From Umbelopsis ramanniana AG (Eukaryota; Mucoromycota; Umbelopsidomycetes; Umbelopsidales; Umbelopsidaceae): 64,000 nt of DNA. The stretch covers positions 62,001 through 126,000 of the forward strand of contig NW_026252099.1 in assembly GCF_025399195.1 (NCBI RefSeq), in the 5' to 3' direction. The translations under genes and the position numbers were made by a program. Below are positions 23,121 through 33,899 of the stretch, piece after piece; position 1 is the stretch's first letter, and the number at the start of each line of letters is the position of its first letter. The notes under the pieces are model-generated. The model worked only from the letters and a program-made list of their open reading frames with translations. It searched no databases and had not been told where the DNA came from.

Positions 23121-24041
23121 ATGCAATCCGAAAGCAACAGTTACAAGTTCCCGGCCATCCATGATTTCCCTCCCTTATATACGTAAGAATTCATACTGCC
23201 ATAAATGTATCGTGTGCTGATCGGGTTTGCTAACGCTATGACCAGCCGCCAACCAACGGAATCGACCTGGCAAAACCAAGTGAAAGAATGGGAAAGAATC
23301 ATCCTGGCATACTACCGCTCTCAGCGACTATACCGCCTGAATTTAGTAGAGGCTACCGTTCCCGGCGCGTCTCCACTATTCGATAATACAAAGATTAAGC
23401 GTTAGTACCTTTGCCTTCCATTCCCACTCCAACAGTCATGCATAGGCGTCCTCAACGTTACATTTTATTCAGGGCGCTTATCATTGGAGACTTTGGAAGA
23501 GATTGTTAATGAGATGGTCCGAAAAGGTATGTAATAGCATGAGCGTGAGCTTGTTCAGAAAGCAGGAGTGTGACGGAGGTCGTTTTATTAGGACTCGCAG
23601 AGTGGGTCACGGACTCTAATACAGGCTCCAAGTCGGCCGCACGTACACAAGCTCTCATATATTGGCGAAAACCAGAAGAATGGTCTTCTTTGCTGTGGAA
23701 CTGGGTAAGTTTTGTATTGAATGAATGATATCACGGAGGCACAGGATTAATTTTGTCAAACCATAACGAAGATAAACGAGCAAGGATTTAACAACTCGAT
23801 TATGACGGTATACGAAATAGCGAATGGAGAAGCTGCAGAAGGGACAGGTAAGCTATTTTTTAATGCAAATCGAACCCCCAAAAAAAAACGGAACCGCTCA
23901 TGCCTCTACATAGATTTCTACGAAATGGATACCACTGTGTTGATAAAAGCTCTCGAAGTCCTCAGTGCCAATGGTAACGCTCAAATCTTTACTGGCACTG
24001 GAGATGTCGATAGCATTGGCGTCAAGTTCTTTGGAACATAG
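23121..24041 (+). CDS. VPS25: ESCRT-II subunit Vps25
   Basis: Part of the endosomal ESCRT-II complex that links ESCRT-I to ESCRT-III (Vps20). Six exons: 23121-23182, 23246-23400, 23473-23526, 23592-23704, 23772-23847 and 23914-24041; 195 residues, usual length. Family marks: FPAIHDFPPLYTRQP at the N-terminus (the PPxY-like motif that contacts Vps22/36), WQNQVKEWERIILAYYR, LSLETLEEIVNEMV, YWRKPEEWSSLLWNW and a C-terminal winged helix ending GVKFFGT. The last intron (23848-23913) is 66 nt and lacks an in-frame stop, so it can be mistaken for coding sequence. Confidence 0.92.
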
Positions 24042-24373
24042 ATACATATTATACACGACTCATCTAACCAACAAGATCATTTAAATACTTACGATGTAAC
24101 TTATGTAAATTACCCATACTTTCAACTTCGCAGCAATCATAGTGAACATGGCCAGGATTATTCCTTCAGAAGCATATAAAACCATTTTGGCTCATACATG
24201 GAATTTACAGTTTACAACAGGCTACTAAGATACTTGCAAAGGCGTTTTTCATTTACGATGGGGGATAACAGGGAATATGTATCCGATAAAGCATTATAGC
24301 GTTTTTACTCGCTGATTGTTGTGCAGTTCAGACGTTTGCATTACATCTACTGTATAAGAATGTCAATTGAAAG
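24042..24373. other. Intergenic, convergent 3' ends
   Basis: Spacer between the ends of VPS25 and aconitase genes; AT-rich, no gene seen. Confidence 0.5.
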
Positions 24374-27108
24374 TTATGAAGATGCTAATTTCTTTCGAAT
24401 CATGTTTAGAGCAGATCCTGCCTTGAACCATTCAATTTGAGCTAAAGTGTACAGTCAAAAGTGATTGCGGTCAATAATTGCTCGGCAAGTTTCAGTGATG
24501 CACGTCAGTTACGGTACTTACTTTCGTTGAACGAATGGTTGACAGGGATCTCTTCTACAGAACCGTTGGGGTTATGCACCTTGAGAAGCAACGACTTGCC
24601 AGGCTGGAATTCTTTCAATCCAAGAATGTCCACTTTGGCAGTAGGATCGATCTTATCATAGTCTGCAGGATTGGCGAAGGTCAATGGCAGCATACCTTGC
24701 TTCTTCAAATTCGTCTCGTGAATGCGAGCGAATGACTAGATAATCATAAATTAGACATGCTGTGGACACATTGTTGTGATAACACTGACTGTACACTTAC
24801 CTTTGTGATAATGGCAGCACCGTTCAAAAAGCGCGGCTCAAGTGCTGCATGCTCTCTAGACGAACCTTCACCATAGTTGTCATCACCTACCACAACCCAC
24901 TTGATACCTTCAGCCTTGTACTGCCTGGCAGTGTCTGGAACGGTATCATATTCGTTGGTGAGGATATTGCGAACATGATTGGTTTCGCCATTTTCAGCAT
25001 TGACAGCTCCAATCAACATATTGTTGGAAATGTTATCCAAATGGCCACGATATTTCAGCCAGGGTCCTGCCATGGAAATATGGTCTGTTGTGCATTTTCC
25101 TTTCACTTTGATAAGCACTGGTGCTTCCTTAATATCCTCACCATTCCACTCATCGAATGGTTTCAAAAGCTGCAATCGCTGTGAGTTGGGAGCGACGCTC
25201 ACATCCACCTGACTGCGTTCTTCAGGAGGTGGTTGGTAAGTATCCTGGCCAGGATCAAAGCCTAGCGAGGGTAGCTCATCACCAACAGGTTCTTGAAACT
25301 TGAATGGCTTTCCATCGGCACCAATGAGACTATCTGTCATGGGATTGAAGGTAAGGTCTCCAGCAAAACTCATGGCAGTGACAATTTCTGGCGAGGTGAC
25401 AAATGCGTGGGTTCCAGGATTTGCGTCATTTCTGCCAGTAAAGTTTCGATTGTATGAATTTATGATGGAATTCTTTTCACCCTTTCGAACATCGGTTCTC
25501 TTCCATTGACCAATGCAAGGACCGCAAGCATTCGCTAGTACCATTCCTCCAGCGTCAACAAAGGAGTCCATCTGTCCGTCTCGCTTAATGGTAGCACGAA
25601 CTTGCTCAGATCCAGGGGTGACAGTGAATTGTGATCTAACTTTCAGACCCTTATCAACAGCTTGTCGAGCCAGGGATGCAGCTCTGGACATGTCTTCGTA
25701 GGAGGAGTTTGTGCATGATCCAATTAAGGCAACCTTGATTTCTTTTGGCCAATTATTTTCTAACACAGCGCTCTTGAAATTGGATAGAGGTGTGGCAAGA
25801 TCGGGTGTGAACGGACCGTTAATATGAGGTTCCAGTTTGTCCAAATCAATTTCAATTAGTTCGTCGTACTGGGCATTTTCGTCCGGTCGTAGGTTTTCGC
25901 TATATTGCTTGGCATAGTTCGCGATATTCTCACGATTGGTGGCTCGCAAGTAGTCAGCCATTCGGTCGTTGAATGGAAAGACGGAGGTGGTGGCACCAAT
26001 TTCGGCACCCATATTACAAATGGTTCCCATTCCAGTACATGAGATGGCTTCAGTACCAGGTCCATGGTATTCGATAATAGCTCCAGTACCACCCTTGACA
26101 GTCAAAATTCCTGCAACCTTCAGAATGATGTCTTTCGCTGATGTCCATCCAGACATCTTGCCATGCAACTTAACACCAATGACTTTTGGACACTTAAGTT
26201 CCCAAGGAAGGTTGGCCATTACATCCACAGCATCAGCGCCACCAACACCAATGGCGACCATACCAAGTCCACCAGCATTAGGAGTGTGCGAATCTGTACC
26301 AATCATAAGACCACCGGGGAAGGCGTAGTTCTCAAGAATGATTTGATGAATGATACCAGAGCCTGGTTTCCAAAATCCAATATCATACTTGGCAGATGCA
26401 GTTGCCAGAAAATCATAGACCTCCTTGTTGGCGCTGACAGCTCGAGGAAGATCCTTTTCCCCACCTACTTCAGCTTCAATCAGATGATCACAATGTACGG
26501 TGGTTGGTACCGCGACAGACGGTAGGCCAGCTGACATAAATTGTAGTAGAGCCATTTGAGCAGTGGCATCCTGACAAGCTACACGATCTGGACGAAGCAG
26601 CAAGTACGACTTTCCTCGTTCGATTTCTTGATGCTCAGGATCGTCCAGGTGACCATACAGGGTTTTTTCAGACAGCGTCAGTGGCCGGTTCAGTCTAATG
26701 TTTTGCATTTTCGTTAGTACACGTGAAATCTGAAATCCATATCCCGTTGTCACCCGCGGGTTCATATTGACTATGTGTCAAATCGACCTCTGCCAACTCC
26801 TTGCTGAGGTCCAAAACGTGAGAAAAGTGCCTCCCCCCTCCACATACCTTCTTCGTACTATCTGCAACCGGTCGTCCATCGTCTTATAATCGATGAAACG
26901 ATTCTGTTCAAACTTTGACATAGGCACCTTGCCATGGCTCGTCTCGCCTACTATCTTTGCAAAAGTTCTCGCTTTTTGACCGCGCACCAAGGGCTGCCAA
27001 CTGGCAGGTCTCTATAAAGAAAATCATGAAGCGCGTTTTAGCTTGCGGTAGATAATAGCATGCTTTCAAGTAACCGAGACATACGCCGATAAGCCTCGAG
27101 AATGTCAT
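24374..27108 (-). CDS. ACO1: Mitochondrial aconitate hydratase (aconitase)
   Basis: TCA-cycle enzyme converting citrate to isocitrate in the mitochondrial matrix. Five exons: 27085-27108, 26848-27011, 24801-26694, 24522-24735 and 24374-24441; 787 residues. The joined N-terminus ([26 protein letters not shown], split here by the text limit: residues 1-8 come from exon 1) looks like a targeting peptide. Aconitase blocks follow: [40 protein letters not shown], and the three Fe-S cysteines in [12 protein letters not shown] and [20 protein letters not shown] and the C-terminal swivel domain are intact. An ATG further upstream of LNRPL in the long exon frame is intronic and must not be used as start. 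Divergent from the amidotransferase gene. Confidence 0.96.
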
Positions 27109-27528
27109 TCTGTACAAGCAGGAGGTAAAGTGGTCGAAAAGGCGAAGGCTTTAAAAATGAAGATAACGGGAGATAAAACAGCAAGCTTGTGTAATTCTGA
27201 TGTGGCCGCATCAAAAGGCAAATTGTGTCGGTCATGTGGGAGGGACAGTATTTTGGCTGAATGGGTAAGGGTTACGAAAGAATGCGTTCAGAGAATTTTC
27301 CTTTAACAGTGCATTAATCAAGTTTGTTACAATAAATAGCGTACCTTTGCCGTTATTTAAAGTGCTGTGAGCAATACTTACAATCGCTGCTGAGTTCGTT
27401 GACAGCGTGTTCATAAACCAAGCTCTCGTTAACAGTAGACACTTGAAAAAATAAACCCCGATCCATCAAATGTGTGGGTAGGAATCAATCCGACCTTGGT
27501 AGTAGTGACCACTCTTTTAGTTCTCAAC
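27109..27528. other. Divergent promoter region (aconitase / amidotransferase)
   Basis: About 0.4 kb between divergent ATGs; short ORFs only. It presumably holds both promoters. The plus-strand frame is open for 19 codons upstream of 27529 without homology, so 27529 is chosen. Confidence 0.45.
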
Positions 27529-28503
27529 ATGACATCGTCATTGCACCTAGCCCTGCTTATCTGCGATACTCCCACGACAAAAGTGGTTGAAAACTATGGA
27601 GCCTACGATAAACTTTTCAGAGTAGTGTTCGATAAAGCTCGTCCTGCCGATGTTGACATTACTTGGTCGGATTTCGACGTTGTCACTCGTCAGGAACATC
27701 CCTCCATTGGCGATATTCAGGCCAAGAAATATGATGGAATTGTTATCACTGGCTCTGCAAGAGGAGCATACGAAGATGAGGAATGGATTCATAAACTAAT
27801 AGATTTTGTCAAGCAAGTCCGCGAGCAAGCACCGCAAACTCGTATGGTTGGCATTTGCTTTGGTCACCAGATTATTGCTATCGCCAGTGGTGGAGCATGC
27901 AAGCCTAACCCGAGTGGATGGGAGGTACGTATTGAAGTCTTCCAATTACAGTAATGAATGATAGTTAACGCTGGTCTGTTTACAATTAGTTTGGATATAC
28001 TGATACCGAGCTGACTCCACTTGGTCGTCGCTACTTCAATACGTCAAAAAGTCAGATGGTGAGTATGAACATCCACTGTCTACATATATGTGTCATGTTA
28101 ATGCGTCCTATTTCTGACACCTTGTTCCTCTGAAATTTATTTTATCTTGTCGTATCAGGCTATACAAGAAGTTCACAAGGATTACGTGCCTGAATTACCT
28201 CCAAATTTCAAATGCTTGGCCACTACCGCGCCACATACCCCAGTTCAAGCCATGGTTTCAGATGATAATAGAGTCATCTCTGTTCAGGGCCATCCAGAGT
28301 TTCCTGCCGAAGTCGTGGAATTGCTTTTAGAGAAACGCTTAGAGGCTGGTATCTTGAAGCAAGACTTTGTGCAAGAATCGCTGAAGAAGCTTTATACTAA
28401 GCCTATTGATGATCTCTGGATCGTCCAACACTTTATCAGCTTTTTACTTGGTAAAGTGCCCGCTATTCAAGATGAAGAAGCCAGCAATCCTGATCCCAAG
28501 TAA
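27529..28503 (+). CDS. Class-I glutamine amidotransferase-like protein
   Basis: Three exons: 27529-27924, 27990-28058 and 28159-28503; 269 residues. Stand-alone GATase1 fold: LALLICDTP start, YDGIVITGSARGAYED, nucleophile motif GICFGHQ, and the His-Glu pair in QGHPEF, so the Cys-His-Glu triad is complete. Such single-domain enzymes (GMP-synthase glutaminase-like) are widespread in fungi and include proteins annotated as putative glutamine amidotransferases; the acceptor substrate or partner is not apparent. The protein ends with a short acidic tail. A small ORF of unknown start follows 60-90 bp downstream on the same strand. Confidence 0.85.
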
Positions 28504-28590
28504 ATACACTTTATAAATAAAACATTTTAAACAATCGTATTTTTAACTGGTCGTCGTCGCAAACAATGTAGGCAAACTCCGGCTGCAACA

Positions 28591-28947
28591 TTGAGCACCT
28601 CACATATCCGTTTAACAACTGCTGCTGGTGAAGTGGTATATGATCCATCTGCGGAACAAATATTTGATTATTTGAGTGAGCTCAATATGAGATTTAGCTA
28701 CCTCGTGGTTGAAAGATTGGATGAAGCGAACGACCAATATTACATGCTAGTGAATCTCAACGACGATGACAGTTGTTTGTTGGAGTATAAATTTGGTAGC
28801 GCCGATGCTCACTTTCAGACTACCATCACCGGGCCATTTGCTTTCTGTGGTCATCAGAACGTTGCTATGGTCGTCACCGCTTGGGCAACAGGGAAGGATG
28901 AGCTTTGGAAGAATACCATACCGTGGAACAAAGTTGTGCTGGACTGA
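28591..28947 (+). CDS. Small Imm1-like ORF lacking an in-frame upstream AUG
   Basis: The frame is open from the in-frame stop at 28528 to TGA-terminated 28947. The first AUG in this frame is at 28688, inside what looks like the domain. The coordinate given (a TTG codon) is only nominal. The protein (about 118 residues from 28591) has GEVVYDPSAEQIFDYLSEL, then alternating hydrophobic strands (YYMLVNLND, CLLEYKFG) and a C-terminal Trp-Gly/Trp region (VVTAWATGKDELW, NTIPWNKV). This pattern resembles bacterial Imm1-type immunity proteins and relatives; that is inference from pattern memory. An out-of-frame AUG at 28566 is followed immediately by TAG. It could use a non-AUG start, an unseen upstream exon, or be a decayed gene. 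Confidence 0.45.
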   Translation: MSTSHIRLTTAAGEVVYDPSAEQIFDYLSELNMRFSYLVVERLDEANDQYYMLVNLNDDDSCLLEYKFGSADAHFQTTITGPFAFCGHQNVAMVVTAWATGKDELWKNTIPWNKVVLD

Positions 28948-29292
28948 CAAGCCATGTACAATTACGATAATAGTAGATAACAAAATAGTATGTGATGCAT
29001 GGTTCATTACAGGGGCAATAGTGGAAAGTCTTGCTAGCATAGCATGGGTAACTGCCACAAAACACATCATAAAAGCGAGTTTCATAATATTACAAGATTT
29101 TATTCCAAACAAACGACATTTCCTATTTCCTTTCACCAAAGGCCTTCAAATGACTATTTATGCGGCCCTTAATTTCTGTTTTGATGTCATTCAAATTCGA
29201 GGTGACGGGCACGCTTTCAATGTTATGTACTGTGAAAAGAATGATGTTAGAAGGCTGCATTCTATGCGCTTTAGGATAGGATAGTCTCCACG
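28948..29292. other. Intergenic, convergent 3' ends
   Basis: Spacer between the small ORF and the Rab prenyltransferase gene; AT-rich, no supported gene. Confidence 0.45.
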
Positions 29293-31137
29293 CTACTTAC
29301 TCCAGTCTTGGTATCGTTTGGTGCGGTATCTATCGATGCTTGATAAGCGCTTGACCATTTCAAGAGCTCTTGTCCGTAACTCTTTATCTCCATCGACCAA
29401 ACTTCCATGCTGCTTCTTGAAAGCCTCCAACTGCAACAAAAAGTGTGCCAATGTCTGTAACACCCACTTGCTATCGGGTTCCAGATCCAGTAATTCTTCC
29501 AGTGATTCAATTTCTCCCACCAAAAGTAATTCGTGGTCGTCTTTTTGCCAAAGGGTATACGTCTCCGTTTGATCGCTTTGCTCAATAGATGAGGTGGTAA
29601 TGGTGTCCTTCAGGCTACTTGAATCCAGTTGCTGAATGAGAATTGCCAGTGCTGATGATTGTCTATTAGACACACTTTCAGATTTCGTAATATATATAAG
29701 TAAACAGCTATACCTTCATCATCCAAGAATGTAACGGGGATGGCATCGTTGGTGGTTGAAAATAGCTTTTCGGGAGAGTCAGCTATTACATTCTCTTTAC
29801 TCAGTGACAACTTGCTCACGTTGTCCACGATACCCGTATCGTTCGGTCTGAAAGCCCATACAGAGCTAGATTTATGAGCAGTAGTACTTGAAACACCATA
29901 CCAGCTGCCGTTGACCTTGTTGTTCTGCTCATCTTGCACGGCTATATCTCCAGCCAACTGAACCTCGTCATCAAACACCACAAACAGGAACTGCGTTTTA
30001 GAAACCGAGTAAGCACCCACTATCTGCACATGAGAAGGGACTGAGTAATGAGGTATTTTAGTCACATATGTCCAGAAATTAGAATTTGGCCAAATACGTT
30101 GCATTCTTGATACACACCTCTGCCAACTAGCCACCAATAGTAGAGCCAAGCAGACTGATCATCTGGCTCAGTATACAGTGCATTCTTGATTAAATCGAGC
30201 TCTAAAATTGGATACAATCCTGTAAATAAGCCATCGCACAATGTATAGCATGCACCGGCCCTATCCCTTTACCTTTTTTACCGACAGCTGTACGCTCTTC
30301 ATCCGTCATATCTTTCAAAATAGAGGGCAGCACTTTTGATCGATAGTGCCACGCCGAATAGTTGGAAAAGCTCTGCTTAATCTTTGTAGACGTGTACTCG
30401 AACTCTTTGGTATCAATTTCTTTGGTATCCAGTTGCTGCTCCCTGATGTTTGCAACAACATTGCGTCGGTAGCTCCACCCGTGGACTGAAGGCAGTGGCG
30501 AGTGCGTTAGTGTAGTTTTGTTAGAGGAGTAATGAAGGAAATCATGTTTACCAACTCACAATTACGTGCGTCAAGATCTAGCATCTTGCCGACGAGCTTA
30601 AACTCTTGCTGCCAATCAGGCTTTGACATAACTGACAAGCACCATCGTCGATGATTCCACATCGAATATGACTTTGGATTGATACGAATGAGTTGCATAA
30701 AGAACTCAAGCTCTTGCTGTAAAACTTGCTGCTTGGCCTCCTCATCCATGGTCGGAAATATGCCTTGCAGTAATATCTCACGTCGGTAGTTCCAAATTGT
30801 GTAGTAATCCGGGTTCAATTGCAATATATCGCTCGTCAGTCGCAGGGTCGAAAACTCAAAGTGCTTGGCTTCCACCTGTTCACTTGAGTGAGCAAACCAC
30901 GCGCAACTAAAAACATTGGTGTCGACATGAACCTACCTCTTCTTTACATCTGCTCACAAGATCATTGTATTCCTTTATCTTTACAGCTTCCTTCTGCTTA
31001 CGAGCTTGTGCAAGCTCCTCATTGGTCTTGACCTTCTTCACTCCATGCTGTAATGCAGCAATTAGGTATTGTTCATACGGAGATGCCAACCTCATCTATT
31101 TCCTGTCTGCGTTTGGGCTTACCACATTAGAGGACAT
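29293..31137 (-). CDS. BET4: Rab geranylgeranyltransferase alpha subunit
   Basis: Alpha subunit of the enzyme that geranylgeranylates Rab GTPases. A 15-nt first exon (31123-31137, MSSNV) is followed by HGVKKVKTNEELAQARKQK, the usual RabGGTA/Bet4 N-terminus. PPTA (prenyltransferase alpha) repeats are visible in order: YYTIWNYRREIL, YSMWNHRRWCL, FHGWSYRRNVV, YSAWHYRSKVL and QSAWLYYWWLV. A C2-like insert with an IVGAYSVSKTQFLFVVFDDEV stretch (about 29745-30020) and a final helical region ending RYQDWSK follow. At least six introns interrupt the gene. The stop is TAG at 29293; a GTAAGT overlaps the last codons, so a further exon is formally possible. Exon borders after 30500 are approximate. Confidence 0.9.
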
Positions 31138-31427
31138 GTTTACGATGACTTGCACAGATCTGAGTTTGGTGCGTTTGCCCAGCCAGCCTTTTTAAATTAC
31201 TTTCAACAGCAGGCCGTGACATACTGTCAATCCCTAGCATGATAATTACAATCATTTACGTATCATCCGCAATTATGTTATTCGCTTTATTGACATCAAA
31301 TTGTTTGACTTTGAGATTATTCTGTAAGTCACCTTGTGAATGGTTGATGACTTCACAGACATTTGGTTGTATTAGATTTTTTACATTATATACAGCTTTA
31401 CATTAAGAAACGCAAATTCAGTAACCT

Positions 31428-31828
31428 CTAGGGCAGAAGAGGTAAAGATGGGTCTGTTGGATCCATCGAAGAAGGTATATTTTTACGTTGGGCTGTCAGG
31501 ACACCCACAACGATGGTATAAACCAGTATGGTGGTGACGCAAATAAGAGGAACTGTGAAGCGCACGACTTGAATAGGAGAGCAGGAAAAGCTATTTGAAT
31601 AACATGAGAACGCTTGATCAATGTAAACAGGTGAACAAATGCGGTAACATACCTGCTAAAGCTCAAAGTGTGCGATTTCTTTGTGTGCTCTGGCATAAAG
31701 TAGGGATCTTCGTCATCGTCGTCGGATTCTGCATAATTTGCAAATTCAATGCCTTCTTCGTCGTCTGTAAGTACATTTTCGTGGTGGGAAAGCCCAATTC
31801 TTTGCTCTGCGTCACGACGAGGTGCCAT
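31428..31828 (-). CDS. Small single-pass membrane protein, unknown function
   Basis: Two exons, 31653-31828 and 31428-31590, in phase; 112 residues. The N-terminal half is acidic (DDEEGIEFANYAESDDDDEDPYF) and presumably cytosolic. One C-terminal transmembrane helix (VPLICVTTILVYTIVVGVLT) is followed by a short polar tail ending LPLLP. No family recognised. It sits about 290 bp upstream of the Rab prenyltransferase ATG on the same strand. Confidence 0.65.
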
Positions 31829-33018
31829 TTCTTAGTGTAAGAAGACAAAGCAATGCTAAGAGGAATGAGATCACCAGGTGCGGTTGTCTGTCGTCGGCAC
31901 TCCAAATTTTTGGCATGGCAATGGGGTCAGGCAACCCTATTCCATTTTTTGAAGTAAGCACGTCAAGCTGAGCACGTTGCATCGAATCGAAAAGGCATCA
32001 AATATTCCTTGTATCCGTGCCATTTCATAGAGCTTTGCTCCCTTTCGTCATTTTGACTAAGTCAACTGACATATATGACCTTCCCCTATTACGTAAACTT
32101 GCTAGCAATTTTGCAAAATACTCAACCATTATTTTTCTAGCATTCTCGGTGGTCAGGTTGCTCTTCTACGCTATGCGCCTGGTAGCACCAATGAACAAAT
32201 GTGAACGTGGTATCGTGTACTCCAGGGCATTGCAAACCCTGAGCCTATGAGCTTAACAGAATGAATTCGTATCAGCTCTTTATTTTACTTCGGTATGAAT
32301 CAAATGCACCTCAGGATATGGTGAGCAGTCTGTGGAGGTGAGAAACCAAAACTGACTGCTGGTCAGATCTTGCCCCAGTAAATTTTTTTTCTTTTTTTCC
32401 ATAGAGCAAAACTGTGCCACATGTTCAGTGCGCAGTATGGTAGGGAGGAATAGGAGATATCAGAATGAAATTAATACATAAATGATCATTAAATCTCATG
32501 GCTACGTATACGTTATTGAACTACGGCTGGCTCCAATTAGAGGATGAGTAGTTACTGGGAATCGACTCTAAACTTGAGCTGGAAGAGCTCGCTGGTCTCC
32601 GATTGGCGGAACTCCAATGGATTGTGCCAAAGCTACAGAGTTGTACTGTAAAGTTTTTTTTGCATCACCCGCCTTTGACGCGACCACTGTAAACCCCTTT
32701 CAACCATTTTTCTTTCTGTGCTTTAGGGGAATCAAATACCTTATCCCGCATCTGTCTCTAATCTTGCCAACTTGTAAGTAGCAACCTGAATCACTACCAA
32801 TGTATTGACCTCGCAACTAGGCAAATGGTGGCCAGAAAGCTGTAGAATTCTCTGCGGCACCAGTCGGAGAAGTGAAATGGCTAGCCCTTTAGCTCTACAA
32901 TCTTTTTGGTCTTTCCAGCCATGTATACTCCTTGACAAGGACCAGATGCTTGACCACGTTGTAAAGTACATGTCTGACCCATATTCAAGTAAAATGCTAA
33001 TCCCATCTTTTGATCAGC
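31829..33018. other. RHO1 upstream region with probable 5'-UTR intron
   Basis: 1.2 kb without a supported coding exon. A GTAAGT donor at 32774 and a TTTTGATCAG acceptor at 33017, one base before CATG of RHO1, fit a 244-nt intron in the 5' leader. ORFs in this stretch have no recognisable domain. Confidence 0.4.
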
Positions 33019-33899
33019 ATGACCGAAATCAGAAGAAAACTAGTTATCGTCGGTGATGGTGCTTGCGGCAAAACCTGTCTGCTTATTGTCTTCTCCAAGG
33101 GCACTTTCCCAGAGGTATGTGTCTTTTTGTAGAATTCTTTCGATCAAACCCAAACTCTTGTGACCCAAATTTGTTAGCTAACCATGTTTCCAAAAATATC
33201 TAGTTTTACGTTCCCACTGTTTTTGAGAACTATGTAGCCGACGTTGAGGTTGATGGAAAGCACGTAGAACTCGCTCTTTGGGATACAGCAGGTAAAAACC
33301 GTTTGTTAAAATCTAACTACCCGGATCCCACGAGATTAAACCCCACTCTCTTTGATTCACAGGCCAAGAAGATTACGATCGACTTCGCCCGCTGTCCTAC
33401 CCTGACTCTCACGTCATTTTGATTTGCTTTGCTGTCGACTCTCCAGACTCTTTGGATAACGTACAAGAGAAGGTATATAGTACATGACAACAGCATTGCA
33501 ACCCCGCATTCCATCTAAAAACATTTACTGAAACCGACTGCCTTACAGTGGATCTCTGAAGTCCTTCACTTCTGCCAAGGTCTTCCTATTCTGTTGATTG
33601 CGTGCAAGAAGGATCTTCGAAATGACCCCCATACTATTGAGGAACTTAGAAAGACCTCACAAAGACCTGTCACTTACGAAGAGGTGAGTTGATACACCCA
33701 AATTGCGCTCAAAATTCTTAACGTAAAACTCATAAATTATCAATAGGGTGTCGCAGTGTCGCAAAGAATCAACGCTTACAAGTACTTGGAATGCTCTGCA
33801 AAGGACGGTAATGGCGTTCGCGAAGTTTTTGAACACGCAACCAGAGCAGCTTTGATGGTTAGCAAGAGCAAGAAGAAGAAGGGATGTAATCTGTTGTAA
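33019..33899 (+). CDS. RHO1: Rho1-type small GTPase
   Basis: Membrane-anchored switch controlling cell-wall glucan synthase, actin and Pkc1 signalling. Five exons: 33019-33114, 33204-33291, 33363-33472, 33549-33683 and 33747-33899; 193 residues. All G-box motifs are present: GDGACGKT (P-loop), YVPTVFENY (switch I / effector loop), [14 protein letters not shown] (switch II), and a base-recognition CKKDLR where most Rho proteins have NKKDLR, a variant also seen in real Rho1 proteins (CKKDLR). ECSAK follows. The C-terminus is polybasic (SKSKKKKG) with CaaX box CNLL, predicting geranylgeranylation. The upstream GATCAG acceptor suggests an intron in the 5' leader. Confidence 0.95.

Noticed and set aside
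26695-26765. N-terminal residues read upstream of [10 protein letters not shown] in the long aconitase exon
   Set aside because: The acceptor ending at 26695 and phase-matched exons 26848-27011 and 27085-27108 restore the conserved aconitase N-terminus; the upstream frame is intron sequence.
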